A stretch of DNA of 64,000 nt from Marinibium conchae. GTDB lineage: Bacteria > Pseudomonadota > Gammaproteobacteria > Enterobacterales > Alteromonadaceae. The stretch lies in contig NZ_JADNRN010000001.1 of assembly GCF_015595035.1 (NCBI RefSeq), positions 1,178,001 to 1,242,000 on the forward strand. The letters are read 5' to 3'. The position numbers were made by a program, and so were the translations under genes. The notes beneath the pieces are model-generated. The model saw only the letters and a list, made by a program, of their open reading frames with translations. It searched no databases and had not been told where the DNA came from. Below are positions 35,265 to 43,745 of the stretch, piece after piece (position 1 is the stretch's first letter; the number at the start of each line of letters is the position of its first letter).

Positions 35265-36893
35265 ATGATGACTGATTTTATTTTGCCCGATATAGGCGAG
35301 GGTATCGTTGAATGCGAACTGTTAGAGTGGTTAGTTGCTGAAGGTGACCTTATTGTCGAAGACCAGCCCGTGGCTGAGGTTATGACCGATAAAGCAACAG
35401 TGCAAATACCCGCTATGCATAATGGTATTGTTACGAGACTTCATTATAAGGAAGGAGACATAGCAAAGGTGCATGCTCCACTTTTCGCTATGGAAATAGA
35501 AGGCGACACAAGTAGCCAGCATGAGGACAGTGAGCAACAAGAAACACCGCGGGGCAAGATGACTGAAAATCCGGCAGCCGCTTCGACTAAAACGGAAGCG
35601 TTTATCTTGCCAGATATTGGTGAAGGTATCGTCGAATGCGAGATTGTTAAGTGGTGTATAAATGAAGGAGATGAAATAGTCGAGGATCAGGTGGTGGTAG
35701 AGGTCATGACCGACAAAGCCGTTGTTGAAATTCCTGCAAAATTCAGTGGTCGCGTGACTACGCTTCATTACCAGCAAGGCGATATAGCACAAGTTCATAC
35801 GCCGTTATTTGACCAGGTAATTGCCATTGAGAGTGGTCATTATGAAGACACAGCAGTGGCCGAATCTGATGTTGCCACCGACAGTAATGCGAAAGATGAT
35901 TATACGAAAGCTAGCGATGCACAATTAGACTCAAATAAAAGTACCAAGGTACTTGCAAGCCCTGCTGTAAGAAGAGTTGCGCGCGAACACAAAATCACTA
36001 TTTCCGATGTAAAAGGCTCTGGTAAGAAAGGTCGAGTCTTAAAAGAAGATATCGAAGCTTTTGTGAATTCGAAATCGTCGCTTAACACCCAAAAAGTCGA
36101 ACACAATCGACATTCAGAGAAAGGCATTGAAGATCAAAAACTGGCTAATGCTCAAACCCAAAGCCAACAAACTAGTGTTTCAGATAACGTTTCGCAAGTG
36201 ATCCCCATGCGCGGTATCAAAGCAGCAATGGCGAAGCAGATGGTGGCAAGCGTCAGTACTATTCCACATTTCACTGTTTCTGATGAACTCAATATGGATA
36301 AACTCATTGCGCTTCGAAAACAGCTCAAACCCGAGTTTGAACAGCAGGGTATTAAGCTTAGTTTCATGCCTTTCTTTATTAAAGCCTTGTCGCTAGCGTT
36401 GCGTGAGTACCCCGTGATTAATTCTCGGTTAAGTAATGACGCGAGCGAGCTACACTATCTTAGTGCTCACAACATCGGTATGGCTGTTGATTCTAAGATT
36501 GGCTTATTAGTGCCTAACATTAAAAATGTTGAATCACTGTCTTTGTTTGATGTTGCAAAAGAGTGCGATCGCATTGTTAATGCAGCTCGGGAAGGCAAGT
36601 TATCAAACAGCGACCTAAGCGGTGGAACAATTAGCATTTCCAACATTGGTGCAATTGGTGGAATAACGGCAACTCCAGTTATTAATAAGCCAGAGGTTGC
36701 GATTGTTGCCCTTGGCAAAACTCAAACTCTTCCACGCTTTAATGAACTTGGAGAGGTGTCTGCGCACAATATCATGATGGTGAATTGGTCAGGTGATCAT
36801 CGCGTTATCGACGGCGCCAGCATGGTTCGTTTCAACAATTTGTGGATGAGTTATCTTAAAGACCCTGAAAGAATGTTAATGCATTTGAGCTAA
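35265..36893 (+). CDS. bkdB: Branched-chain 2-oxoacid dehydrogenase E2 (dihydrolipoyl acyltransferase), two lipoyl domains
   Basis: The core acyltransferase of the complex, 542 residues. It has two lipoyl domains (about 1-78 with MTDKATVQIP and about 112-188 with MTDKAVVEIP), each with a lipoylated Lys, an E1/E3-binding domain near 225-265 (LASPAVRRVAREHKI), linkers rich in charged residues, and the catalytic domain about 305-542 with DHRVIDGASMVRF holding the catalytic His and Asp. Bkd E2 proteins often have a single lipoyl domain, so the duplication is notable. ATG 35265 and 35268 are adjacent starts behind AGGAGGCAA. No E3 gene follows; the shared Lpd must come from elsewhere. Confidence 0.94.
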   Translation: MMTDFILPDIGEGIVECELLEWLVAEGDLIVEDQPVAEVMTDKATVQIPAMHNGIVTRLHYKEGDIAKVHAPLFAMEIEGDTSSQHEDSEQQETPRGKMTENPAAASTKTEAFILPDIGEGIVECEIVKWCINEGDEIVEDQVVVEVMTDKAVVEIPAKFSGRVTTLHYQQGDIAQVHTPLFDQVIAIESGHYEDTAVAESDVATDSNAKDDYTKASDAQLDSNKSTKVLASPAVRRVAREHKITISDVKGSGKKGRVLKEDIEAFVNSKSSLNTQKVEHNRHSEKGIEDQKLANAQTQSQQTSVSDNVSQVIPMRGIKAAMAKQMVASVSTIPHFTVSDELNMDKLIALRKQLKPEFEQQGIKLSFMPFFIKALSLALREYPVINSRLSNDASELHYLSAHNIGMAVDSKIGLLVPNIKNVESLSLFDVAKECDRIVNAAREGKLSNSDLSGGTISISNIGAIGGITATPVINKPEVAIVALGKTQTLPRFNELGEVSAHNIMMVNWSGDHRVIDGASMVRFNNLWMSYLKDPERMLMHLS

Positions 36894-36939
36894 GCCGTTT
36901 CTTGTTGCGCAGCTTCGATGTAACATAGCACGATTGCAG

Positions 36940-36966
36940 ACCTGCACTGTTCAAGTGCAGGTTTTT
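36940..36966 (+). terminator. Rho-independent terminator of the bkd operon
   Basis: ACCTGCACT pairs with AGTGCAGGT around GTTCA, with a run of five T at 36962-36966, 47 bases after the bkdB stop. Confidence 0.88.
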
Positions 36967-36989
36967 CGTACTAGGGGTTTTTGATATTT

Positions 36990-37895
36990 ATGCTTAGCTA
37001 CTCTCACGCTTTTCACGCAGGTAACCACGCTGACGTGCTAAAGCACCTTACTGTAATCGCGATACTACAAAAGCAACAGATTAAGTCGAAGCCTCTATTC
37101 TATATGGACACGCATGCCGGGCAGGGCAAATACTCCCTGCAAAGTAATGCGGCAAAACTCAATGACGAAGCCTCAACTGGCATCCAGCATTTAGTTGATG
37201 GCTACAAGAGTAATCAATCAGAGATTTTAAGCCCTTCATTATCTTATTACCGTGATTTATGTGTTCGCTATATGGCGCAGCATGAATACCCTGGTTCACC
37301 GCTTGTGGCAGACTCCTTATTGAGAGAAGTCGACAAAGGCTTTGCTACCGAACTCCATCCTCAAGCATTTTCTGAACTTGTACAAAATTGCAAGGGATGT
37401 GGCATTAAGGTGCAAAACAGAGACGGGTTCGAGGCATTAGTGGCAAGTATGCCGCCGACACCAAAACGTGGTTTGGTATTAATTGATCCGCCCTATGAAC
37501 AAGCAGGTGAATATAACAAAGTTGTTCTCAATATCGAAAAGGCGTTAAGACGATGGGCAACAGGAGTATTTGCAATTTGGTACCCCTTGCTGTCTCCAAG
37601 ACGAATATGCAGGGCAACACAGCAAGAAGAATTAAACCCGAAGGCCTCACTTAGCGATGACTTACGTCGGGAGTGTTCAGCTTTATCAGCCAAATCAATC
37701 TTAGATGTACAATTCGCACCAAGCCCTGCCAGCACAAAAGTGGGTATGTACGGCTCGGGGATGATAGTGATTAATCCACCTTGGAAGTTAGAGGAAGAGC
37801 TGGCGCAAGCGTTAGCAACTTTTACCAATATTGCGAAGTACCAGAGCAACAATGAGCATCCTAAAGTCATCATCAATTGGTTAAAAACGGATTAA
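36990..37895 (+). CDS. rlmJ: 23S rRNA (adenine(2030)-N6)-methyltransferase
   Basis: RlmJ methylates N6 of A2030 in 23S rRNA using S-adenosylmethionine. I set the start at ATG 36990 (MLSYSHAFHAGNHADVLKH), which matches the E. coli N-terminus; the upstream in-frame TTG 36981 adds only three residues. MDTHAGQGKY near 38-47 is the AdoMet site, LIDPPYE near 161-167 the catalytic DPPY motif, and GMIVINPPWKLEEEL near 257-271 a family hallmark. Length 301 residues is close to E. coli (280). The kinase gene begins 27 bases later; whether they share a transcript is unclear. Confidence 0.93.
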   Translation: MLSYSHAFHAGNHADVLKHLTVIAILQKQQIKSKPLFYMDTHAGQGKYSLQSNAAKLNDEASTGIQHLVDGYKSNQSEILSPSLSYYRDLCVRYMAQHEYPGSPLVADSLLREVDKGFATELHPQAFSELVQNCKGCGIKVQNRDGFEALVASMPPTPKRGLVLIDPPYEQAGEYNKVVLNIEKALRRWATGVFAIWYPLLSPRRICRATQQEELNPKASLSDDLRRECSALSAKSILDVQFAPSPASTKVGMYGSGMIVINPPWKLEEELAQALATFTNIAKYQSNNEHPKVIINWLKTD

Positions 37896-37922
37896 GTTGA
37901 CCTAAATGCTACTGAGATAATT

Positions 37923-39773
37923 ATGCCTCAACAAGACATCAAACATTTTTATATACCTGATGATCAGTCTATCTATTTGTTGTCTCACAAAGACGCCAAG
38001 AAGTTAAAAGATTGGGTGAACTTGTGCGTGTCTCAACTGGAAAAGTTGGGATACATTGATATTGAAATGATTGGTAAAGGAGCATTTGGTTTTGCCTTCG
38101 CAGGCACTGCAAAAAATGGTGATCAGCTCGTATTTAAATTTTCTCGGGTTACGCTTCCTCAGCATATTCAGGATAGATTGGAAGAAGAGGCTTTTATGCA
38201 AGCTTTGGTAAAACACCCGCATGTGCCTGACCTGTTGGAATTCCAGAGAATAAAAAAACAATCAGTATTAGTCATGGAACGTGCCAAGGGTATCGATTTT
38301 GAGAAATATTCACTGCAATACGGGCCCTTGCCTGCTCGTTTAGTAATAAAAGTAGCAGTGCAGCTTTGTGAAATATTAGCCTTCTTGAGGGCATTTGTTT
38401 TCGATGGTCATTTAAAACCGATTGTGCATGGCGATATCAAACCCTCCAATCTAGTCTGGTGCGCCGAAACGGAGGAAGTCAGCTTAATAGACTGGGGCTC
38501 TTGTGTATTTGCTCAGATAGATACTAGAGGGCAGCCGATAACCACGAATGTGATGGATTTAATGTCATCTGATTTACAAAGCACAAACGCGCGCCTCGGT
38601 GATGTTTACTTTATAGGTGATGATCAACTAAACGGTAAATTGTCTAGCCCACGTTTTGATGAGCAGGGGCTAGCGAGTACCATTTACGCTTTAGCATCGG
38701 GGCAAAGCTCGCGCTATGGAAGAAAGGCAATACCGCCAAGCTCATTAGCTTTACCACAAGAATTTGCAACAGTACTTGAGGCCTTAATGAGTGATGAGCC
38801 AGCAAGGCGAGAGGAAGCAGGCGATTACCTATTGAAAAACTATACTCATTACAAACGTTTGGTTTTTTGTGACGAAAACCTGAGTGAAAGCAGAAGTAAA
38901 GAGCTCTGCTTGCTTCCCACATGGATATACAAAGAGCGCAGAGACATCGAAACAGTCGTTTACAGTTCACGTAAGTCCTATCTGAGGCAACTAGATATAG
39001 GCAACGTGGCTGAACTAAATTATATTGATGATGCCCAGTTCGATAGGTATTACAAAAATTATTTGCAAGGAATGGGGGAAACTGAAAAAGGTTTTATCGC
39101 TGCAGTGAGTAGATTAGGTAAATATCCGGTTGTAGGTGGCCTTGCAATACGTTGGGAAGATGAAGGTATTTACGTCGATTCTAGTCTGAACTTGTTCGAT
39201 CCTAGTCGACAATACTCATTTGACCGAAGCGTTGATAATGTAATTCATCTTGCTCGTGCAATGAAACGCAAAGGTGTTTTCAAAAGCTGTATGTTTAACG
39301 CGAAAAATACACTTCACGTTGAAAGGCAAAACGACAACATGCCTTTCAAGCCCTCTTCGGCACTCGGTATTCCTTATGAAAAAAGTAAAATATCCTTGTC
39401 TGAAGACCAGAGCCGAATGCACTCATATTTCGAGGATGGCGACGACCCAGATGAGTTGCTCAAGCTGCCTAATTCATTAATGTCCATATTGACCAAGCTA
39501 AATGATATACATCACACAGGCTGTATTATCTTTGAGGCTTTACCTAAACATTTAAAGATCCACAACTATTACACTCTTCTCGATCACAGCAAACAGGCTG
39601 AATTTGAAGACTTGTTAAATGGCATTATTGAACTTATACCTGAAATCAATGGCCTCGGCATATCGGGTTTTATGAAGTTACCGTATAAAGATACACGCTT
39701 CTTTGAACACAAAGCGGCTTTGGAGCAACGTTTTTATCCTAGAAATCCTAAACAAAAAATATGCGATGGATAA
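37923..39773 (+). CDS. Eukaryotic-like protein kinase with large unassigned C-terminal region
   Basis: A 616-residue soluble protein. Residues about 45-330 form a protein-kinase domain: glycine loop GKGAFGFAFAG (51-61), Lys72 (VFKFSR), catalytic loop HGDIKPSN (169-176, HGD in place of HRD) and DWG (190-192, in place of DFG). All phosphotransfer residues are present, so activity is plausible. The remaining 280 residues are not recognised; they contain mixed alpha/beta sequence with no membrane segment, unlike PknB-type kinases with PASTA repeats. No phosphatase gene is adjacent. It lies 27 bases after rlmJ and 67 bases before tesB. Confidence 0.82.
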   Translation: MPQQDIKHFYIPDDQSIYLLSHKDAKKLKDWVNLCVSQLEKLGYIDIEMIGKGAFGFAFAGTAKNGDQLVFKFSRVTLPQHIQDRLEEEAFMQALVKHPHVPDLLEFQRIKKQSVLVMERAKGIDFEKYSLQYGPLPARLVIKVAVQLCEILAFLRAFVFDGHLKPIVHGDIKPSNLVWCAETEEVSLIDWGSCVFAQIDTRGQPITTNVMDLMSSDLQSTNARLGDVYFIGDDQLNGKLSSPRFDEQGLASTIYALASGQSSRYGRKAIPPSSLALPQEFATVLEALMSDEPARREEAGDYLLKNYTHYKRLVFCDENLSESRSKELCLLPTWIYKERRDIETVVYSSRKSYLRQLDIGNVAELNYIDDAQFDRYYKNYLQGMGETEKGFIAAVSRLGKYPVVGGLAIRWEDEGIYVDSSLNLFDPSRQYSFDRSVDNVIHLARAMKRKGVFKSCMFNAKNTLHVERQNDNMPFKPSSALGIPYEKSKISLSEDQSRMHSYFEDGDDPDELLKLPNSLMSILTKLNDIHHTGCIIFEALPKHLKIHNYYTLLDHSKQAEFEDLLNGIIELIPEINGLGISGFMKLPYKDTRFFEHKAALEQRFYPRNPKQKICDG

Positions 39774-39840
39774 TGAGCTTTGAGTCAGCAAATGCTACTC
39801 TTGTGTCATATTCGTAAAATATTTCAAAGACGAGGTAAGT

Positions 39841-40707
39841 TTGTCGGAAGCTAAATTAGAGCATTTGCTCGACCTTGAGAGAATTGAAGACGGTTTTTAT
39901 CGCGGGCAGAGCTGGGACCTAGGCTTTAGAGCTTTGTACGGTGGTCAAGTGCTAGGGCAGTCTATAGCGGCAGCATATCAAACCGTAGAGCCAACGCATG
40001 TGATTCATAGTCTACATAGTTACTTTCTGCTACCTGGTGATGCTAAAAAACCGGTTGTTTATGATATTGAGAATGTGCGAGATGGCCGAAGCTTTTCATC
40101 AAGAAGGGTGAAGGCGATACAAAATGGTCGTATTATTTTCGACATGACTGCCTCCTTTCAAAAGCCCGAAGATGGCTTGTCTCATCAGTTTGCCAAGATG
40201 CCAAAAGTTGCTTCGCCAGATAAGGTACAACAAGATATTCGTTTTTATGAAGATAATTACGACAAGCTTTCTGACCATATGAAAGAGTCCTTGAGTTACC
40301 ATCGACCAGTGGATATTCGCACCGTTGATTCTGCGAATGGCTACACTGCGGAAAAGCGCGACCCGAAACGGTGTATCTGGATGAAGAGTCGAGATTCGCT
40401 CGACGATTCTCCACTGAGCATGCATCAAGCGTCTCTCGCTTATGCATCTGACTATCATTTCCTTAGCACTTCATTGCAGCCACACGGCTTGGCTGTTCAC
40501 GACAAGTCTCTCAGATTAGCCACGATAGATCATGCGATGTGGTTTCATAAACCATTTAAATTTGATGATTGGTTATTGTATGAGATGGAAAGTCCATTTA
40601 GCGGCACCGCTAGAGGATTGGTTCAAGGTAAAGTCTTCGATCAAAGCGGCAGTCTAGTTGCCAGCACGATGCAAGAAGGACTGATGCGCCAGATTTCTAC
40701 GAAATAG
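39841..40707 (+). CDS. tesB: Acyl-CoA thioesterase II
   Basis: A cytosolic thioesterase hydrolysing medium and long acyl-CoAs. It has 288 residues with a double hot-dog fold. The N-terminal hot-dog shows LERIEDGFYRGQSWD, YGGQVLGQSIAAAYQTV and HSLHSYFLLPGD; the second has HQASLAYASDYHFLST, where the Asp is the TesB catalytic residue, and IDHAMWFHKPFKFDDWLLYEM. The start is TTG 39841, four bases after GAGGTAAG. It is single-copy here, followed by the carbonic-anhydrase-like gene 37 bases on. Confidence 0.94.
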   Translation: MSEAKLEHLLDLERIEDGFYRGQSWDLGFRALYGGQVLGQSIAAAYQTVEPTHVIHSLHSYFLLPGDAKKPVVYDIENVRDGRSFSSRRVKAIQNGRIIFDMTASFQKPEDGLSHQFAKMPKVASPDKVQQDIRFYEDNYDKLSDHMKESLSYHRPVDIRTVDSANGYTAEKRDPKRCIWMKSRDSLDDSPLSMHQASLAYASDYHFLSTSLQPHGLAVHDKSLRLATIDHAMWFHKPFKFDDWLLYEMESPFSGTARGLVQGKVFDQSGSLVASTMQEGLMRQISTK

Positions 40708-40744
40708 ACACTCACTTTTCTAATATGACCATTTAGGAGTATGC

Positions 40745-41269
40745 ATGCTTTATCAATTAGGTGATGACAAAGTCTCAGTTGCCGACGGCACTTATATTGC
40801 CCCAGGAGCTCAAGTGATGGGAAAAGTTGTATTGAAACAAGCTTCTAGCATCTGGTTCAATGCGGTGTTGCGAGGTGATTGTGACTTAATCGAAATTGGC
40901 GATGGAAGCAATGTTCAAGACGGATCGATACTACATACCGATTATGGCTTCCCTCTTATCGTGGGAAAAGGCGTAACTATCGGGCACAAAGTAATGTTGC
41001 ATGGTTGTAAAATAGGCGATTACAGCCTTATTGGTATCAATGCAGTGGTATTGAATGGTGCAACTATTGGCCATCATTGTGTTATTGGTGCAAATGCATT
41101 GGTAACTGAGGGAATGAATATCCCAGACTACTCTGTAGTGATGGGTTCTCCCGCTAAAGTTGTTAAGCAGTTGCCATCTGACAAAGCAATAATGCTAGAA
41201 GAATCTGCGGCACACTATCAAAAAAACGCTAAACGCTTTGCAAAGGACCTTAAAGAGCAGACACTCTGA
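40745..41269 (+). CDS. Gamma-carbonic-anhydrase-like hexapeptide protein (YrdA family)
   Basis: A 174-residue left-handed beta-helix protein built from hexapeptide repeats, with a C-terminal helix. His64 (ILHTDYG), His81 (IGHKVM) and His86 (LHGCKIG) match the zinc ligands of gamma carbonic anhydrases. Many bacterial homologues (YrdA, PaaY) bind metal but show weak or no carbonic-anhydrase activity, and PaaY is a thioesterase; the actual reaction is undetermined. GGAG precedes the ATG closely. It may be co-transcribed with tesB. A long gene-free region follows. Confidence 0.92.
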   Translation: MLYQLGDDKVSVADGTYIAPGAQVMGKVVLKQASSIWFNAVLRGDCDLIEIGDGSNVQDGSILHTDYGFPLIVGKGVTIGHKVMLHGCKIGDYSLIGINAVVLNGATIGHHCVIGANALVTEGMNIPDYSVVMGSPAKVVKQLPSDKAIMLEESAAHYQKNAKRFAKDLKEQTL

Positions 41270-41282
41270 TTTTTGTCGGGCT

Positions 41283-41317
41283 AAAATAAAAAGGCCCGGA
41301 ACATAAGTTCCAGGCTT
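41283..41317 (-). terminator. Minus-strand Rho-independent terminator
   Basis: Read on the minus strand, GCCTGGAAC pairs with GTTCCGGGC (one U-G) around TTAT, followed by CTTTTTATTTT. On the plus strand no T run follows the hairpin, so it does not serve the upstream plus-strand gene; it would end the putative small RNA. Confidence 0.65.
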
Positions 41318-41476
41318 AGGGGAATGGCTCATTACTGAGCCTTGCGCTAACTTTACCGTTGATACAATCTTCGGGTCTGTTTCGAACTTAACACTAGCTA
41401 AAGTTCAGTATACGGTTTGCTTTGTTTAAGCACTGTTGCTGTGCTACTTAACCTGAAGAATAAACGTACCTTTGGC
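41285..41476 (-). ncRNA. Putative small RNA, about 190 nt, unknown family
   Basis: On the minus strand an extended -10 box (TGATATGAT at 41482-41490) with a possible -35 TTGTAT (41503-41508, spacer 15) is followed about 190 bases later by a strong terminator. Between them are predicted hairpins: GCAC/GTGC with flanking TTAAG/CTTAA, AACTT/AAGTT, and GGCTCA-GTAA-TGAGCC with a GNRA-type loop. There is no long ORF on that strand. It does not resemble 6S, tmRNA, RNase P, SRP RNA, Spot 42 or GcvB that I can recall. This is prediction by eye only. Confidence 0.4.
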
Positions 41477-41481
41477 ACAAC

Positions 41482-41508
41482 ATCATATCAGGGAGAAGTG
41501 TGATACAA
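41482..41508 (-). promoter_or_regulatory. Candidate extended -10 promoter of the putative sRNA
   Basis: On the minus strand TTGTAT, a 15-base spacer and TATGAT preceded by TGA form an extended -10 promoter. Transcription would start near 41475. Confidence 0.35.
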
Positions 41509-41812
41509 ATTTCAACGGATCACCATAATAGATCACATTTGCATAAATAATAAACAGATTTCTCAATTATTTTTAAATAACATCAATAAGATACAAGGGA
41601 TGAGAGTGCTTTTCAATAGTTAATTGCTATAAATTACAATTGCTTAGTGATATTTTATATACACAAGCTATACAGGGTAAATTAACATCTTATCCACAGC
41701 TTATTAAATCTCATTAAGTTAAACTAGCCACCAAGCTAAAACTATAACAAACTACCTACCTTAGATGTTTGATTAGCCAAACTATAGCTCTGGACTGACT
41801 TAAAGGAATATT

Positions 41813-43042
41813 ATGCTTCATCGAATTTGGCTCTTTTTTATCATAAGTGCATTTTTAGCAACCTGTGTGAAAGTTGGTGTTACAGGCGATCTCGGTGCAT
41901 TTGAAGATGTTATGAATGCGGTTGTATCGATGGCCAAAACAAGTGTCGACATTGCGATTGGCTTAATTGGGCTGCTGGCTTTTTGGTTGGGTATCTTCAA
42001 AGTAGCTGAAAATGCAGGTTTAATTGATAAATTTTCCAAAGTACTGGCTCCTTTACTGTGTCGCATAATGCCAGGTATACCTAGGAATCATCCTGCATTG
42101 GGCAGTATCACCATGAATATGTCGGCGAATGTTCTTGGGTTAGATAATGCTGCAACACCTTTTGGCATCAAAGCGATGCAAGATATGCAAAGCTTAGCGC
42201 CTGTCAAAGATACCCTAACTAATGCTCAAATATTGTTTCTTGTGCTCAATACTTCTTCGGTCACTCTGTTTCCGATTGCCGTATTTTTGTATCGGGCCGA
42301 ACAAGGAGCAGCGCAACCTACCGATGTATTTATTCCCATCTTGCTAGCAACAAGCGCCTCAACGTTGGTGGGCTTATTTGTTACCTGTGCCGTGCAACGC
42401 GTCAATCTCTTCAATAAGGTTGTTATCACCTATTTGGTTGGGGTATTTAGTTTTCTAGCAGCTGTAATTTTATATTTTTCGAGCTTAGCTGCGGCGCAAT
42501 TGGCCGAGCAATCTTCACTGATCGCAAATTTTTTATTGCTCTTGTTTATTGTCGTTGTGCTCGTTGCGGGTTATCGAAAGAAGCACAATACCTATGATTT
42601 ATTTGTTGATGGTGCCAAGCAGGGCTTTGAAGTTGCAATCACTATAATCCCCTTTCTGTTAGCTATGCTGTTCGCGATTGGCATGCTGCGAGCCAGTGGG
42701 CTGCTTGAAATGGTGATGCAGGGGATTTCATATGTCGTTTCTGCGGTCGGTTTTGATACTCGTTTTGTTGATGCTATTCCAAATGCACTGATGAAACCAC
42801 TCAGCGGTAGCGGTGCCAGAGCGCTTATGATAGAGACAATGCAACATCATGGGGCAGATTCATTTGCCGGCAGACTTGCATCGGTAATGCAGGGAAGTAC
42901 AGAAACGACTTTTTACGTATTAGCTGTTTATCTTGGCGCTGTTGGAATTAAGCACAGTCGCTATGCGGTTGGGTGTTGTTTAGCAGCCGATGGCGCAGGG
43001 ATATTAACGGCAATTGCAGTAAGTTATTGGTTCTTCGCTTAG
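41813..43042 (+). CDS. Fused SpmA/SpmB-like membrane protein (nucleoside-recognition/Gate domains)
   Basis: A 409-residue inner-membrane protein with about ten helices. The N-terminal half is SpmA-like (MNMSANVLGLDNAATPFGIKAM near 102-123), the C-terminal half SpmB-like (PNALMKPLSGSGARALMIE near 325, then MQGSTETTFYVLAVY). In Bacillus these are separate spore-maturation proteins; gammaproteobacteria that do not sporulate often carry the fused form, whose transported molecule is unknown. The sequence shows two Gate-type domains, suggesting transport. It is preceded by the long AT-rich region and followed by msrC after 184 bases. Confidence 0.88.
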   Translation: MLHRIWLFFIISAFLATCVKVGVTGDLGAFEDVMNAVVSMAKTSVDIAIGLIGLLAFWLGIFKVAENAGLIDKFSKVLAPLLCRIMPGIPRNHPALGSITMNMSANVLGLDNAATPFGIKAMQDMQSLAPVKDTLTNAQILFLVLNTSSVTLFPIAVFLYRAEQGAAQPTDVFIPILLATSASTLVGLFVTCAVQRVNLFNKVVITYLVGVFSFLAAVILYFSSLAAAQLAEQSSLIANFLLLLFIVVVLVAGYRKKHNTYDLFVDGAKQGFEVAITIIPFLLAMLFAIGMLRASGLLEMVMQGISYVVSAVGFDTRFVDAIPNALMKPLSGSGARALMIETMQHHGADSFAGRLASVMQGSTETTFYVLAVYLGAVGIKHSRYAVGCCLAADGAGILTAIAVSYWFFA

Positions 43043-43226
43043 CTTGCATTAGAGGAAGTAGACTGTTTTGTAGGCGTTTTCATCTACGGAAACAAAACGA
43101 AACAACTTTTAGGTCTAAATTACTGTTTATTTCCGCGTTTAGTGTTTTTCTCTCTTATCTCAACATGATTGAAAGTGTTAGTATGGTGTGATTAACATTA
43201 GAGCATCTATAGGGTTTTTGTCTCAA

Positions 43227-43697
43227 ATGACAGATGAGCAACGTGATAAACAATATAAAGAAATGCATGCGCAAATTGTTGCACTGATAACAGGTGAAAC
43301 GGATGTAATTGCAAATATGGCCAATATCTCAGCCGTATTATTTAACGGTTTGAAAGATATCAACTGGGCTGGTTTTTACTTATTTAAAGAGGACCAGTTA
43401 GTGTTAGGTCCATTTCAGGGGCAACCAGCTTGTATTCGAATTCCAATGGGTAAGGGAGTATGTGGAAGTGCTGCATTGGAAGAAAGAACCTTTGTAGTAG
43501 ACAATGTTCACGAGTTTGACGGCCACATTGCCTGTGACGCTGCGTCCAACTCAGAGATTGTGGTTCCGGTTTTCTCTGCTGAGCATAAATTGCTTGGGGT
43601 TCTCGACGTTGATAGTCCATTGTACGAACGTTTTACAAACAGTGACAAAATTGGCTTGGAAGCAATAGCTAAGGCCTTGACTGCTACTCTTCAATAA
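43227..43697 (+). CDS. msrC: Free methionine-(R)-sulfoxide reductase (GAF type)
   Basis: A single GAF-domain enzyme that reduces free Met-R-sulfoxide with thioredoxin. I prefer ATG 43227 to GTG 43188, because the resulting 156-residue protein aligns end to end with E. coli MsrC/YebR. Catalytic cysteines are Cys69, Cys79 and Cys103 (spacings 10 and 24, exactly as E. coli Cys84, Cys94, Cys118) within GQPACIRIPMGKGVCG and HIACDAASNSEIVVP. It sits upstream of proQ and prc, the same neighbourhood as in E. coli, with one extra small gene inserted. Confidence 0.94.
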   Translation: MTDEQRDKQYKEMHAQIVALITGETDVIANMANISAVLFNGLKDINWAGFYLFKEDQLVLGPFQGQPACIRIPMGKGVCGSAALEERTFVVDNVHEFDGHIACDAASNSEIVVPVFSAEHKLLGVLDVDSPLYERFTNSDKIGLEAIAKALTATLQ

Positions 43698-43745
43698 AAC
43701 CCTTTCTAGTAGAACTTGATAAAATAGACATACTGAGGTTCGGCC

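Larger units (their letters stand above)
41270..41812. other. 543-base gene-free region with putative sRNA and AT-rich DNA
   Basis: No protein gene is visible. The left part (41283-41510) holds a minus-strand promoter, hairpins and terminator described as a candidate small RNA. Just upstream of that promoter TGTGAT (41499-41504) and ATCACA (41532-41537) form widely spaced inverse half-sites. The right part (41540-41812) is very AT-rich and contains a single TTATCCACA sequence (41690-41698) identical to a DnaA box. It must also contain the promoter of the SpmA/SpmB-like gene. Confidence 0.6.

Noticed and set aside
41499-41537. CRP-like half-sites TGTGAT and ATCACA
   Set aside because: The spacing of 27 bases does not fit a CRP dimer (6-8 bases), so I did not annotate a CRP site.
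41690-41698. Possible replication origin
   Set aside because: Only one DnaA box is present, and no dnaA, dnaN, gidA or parAB genes are nearby.
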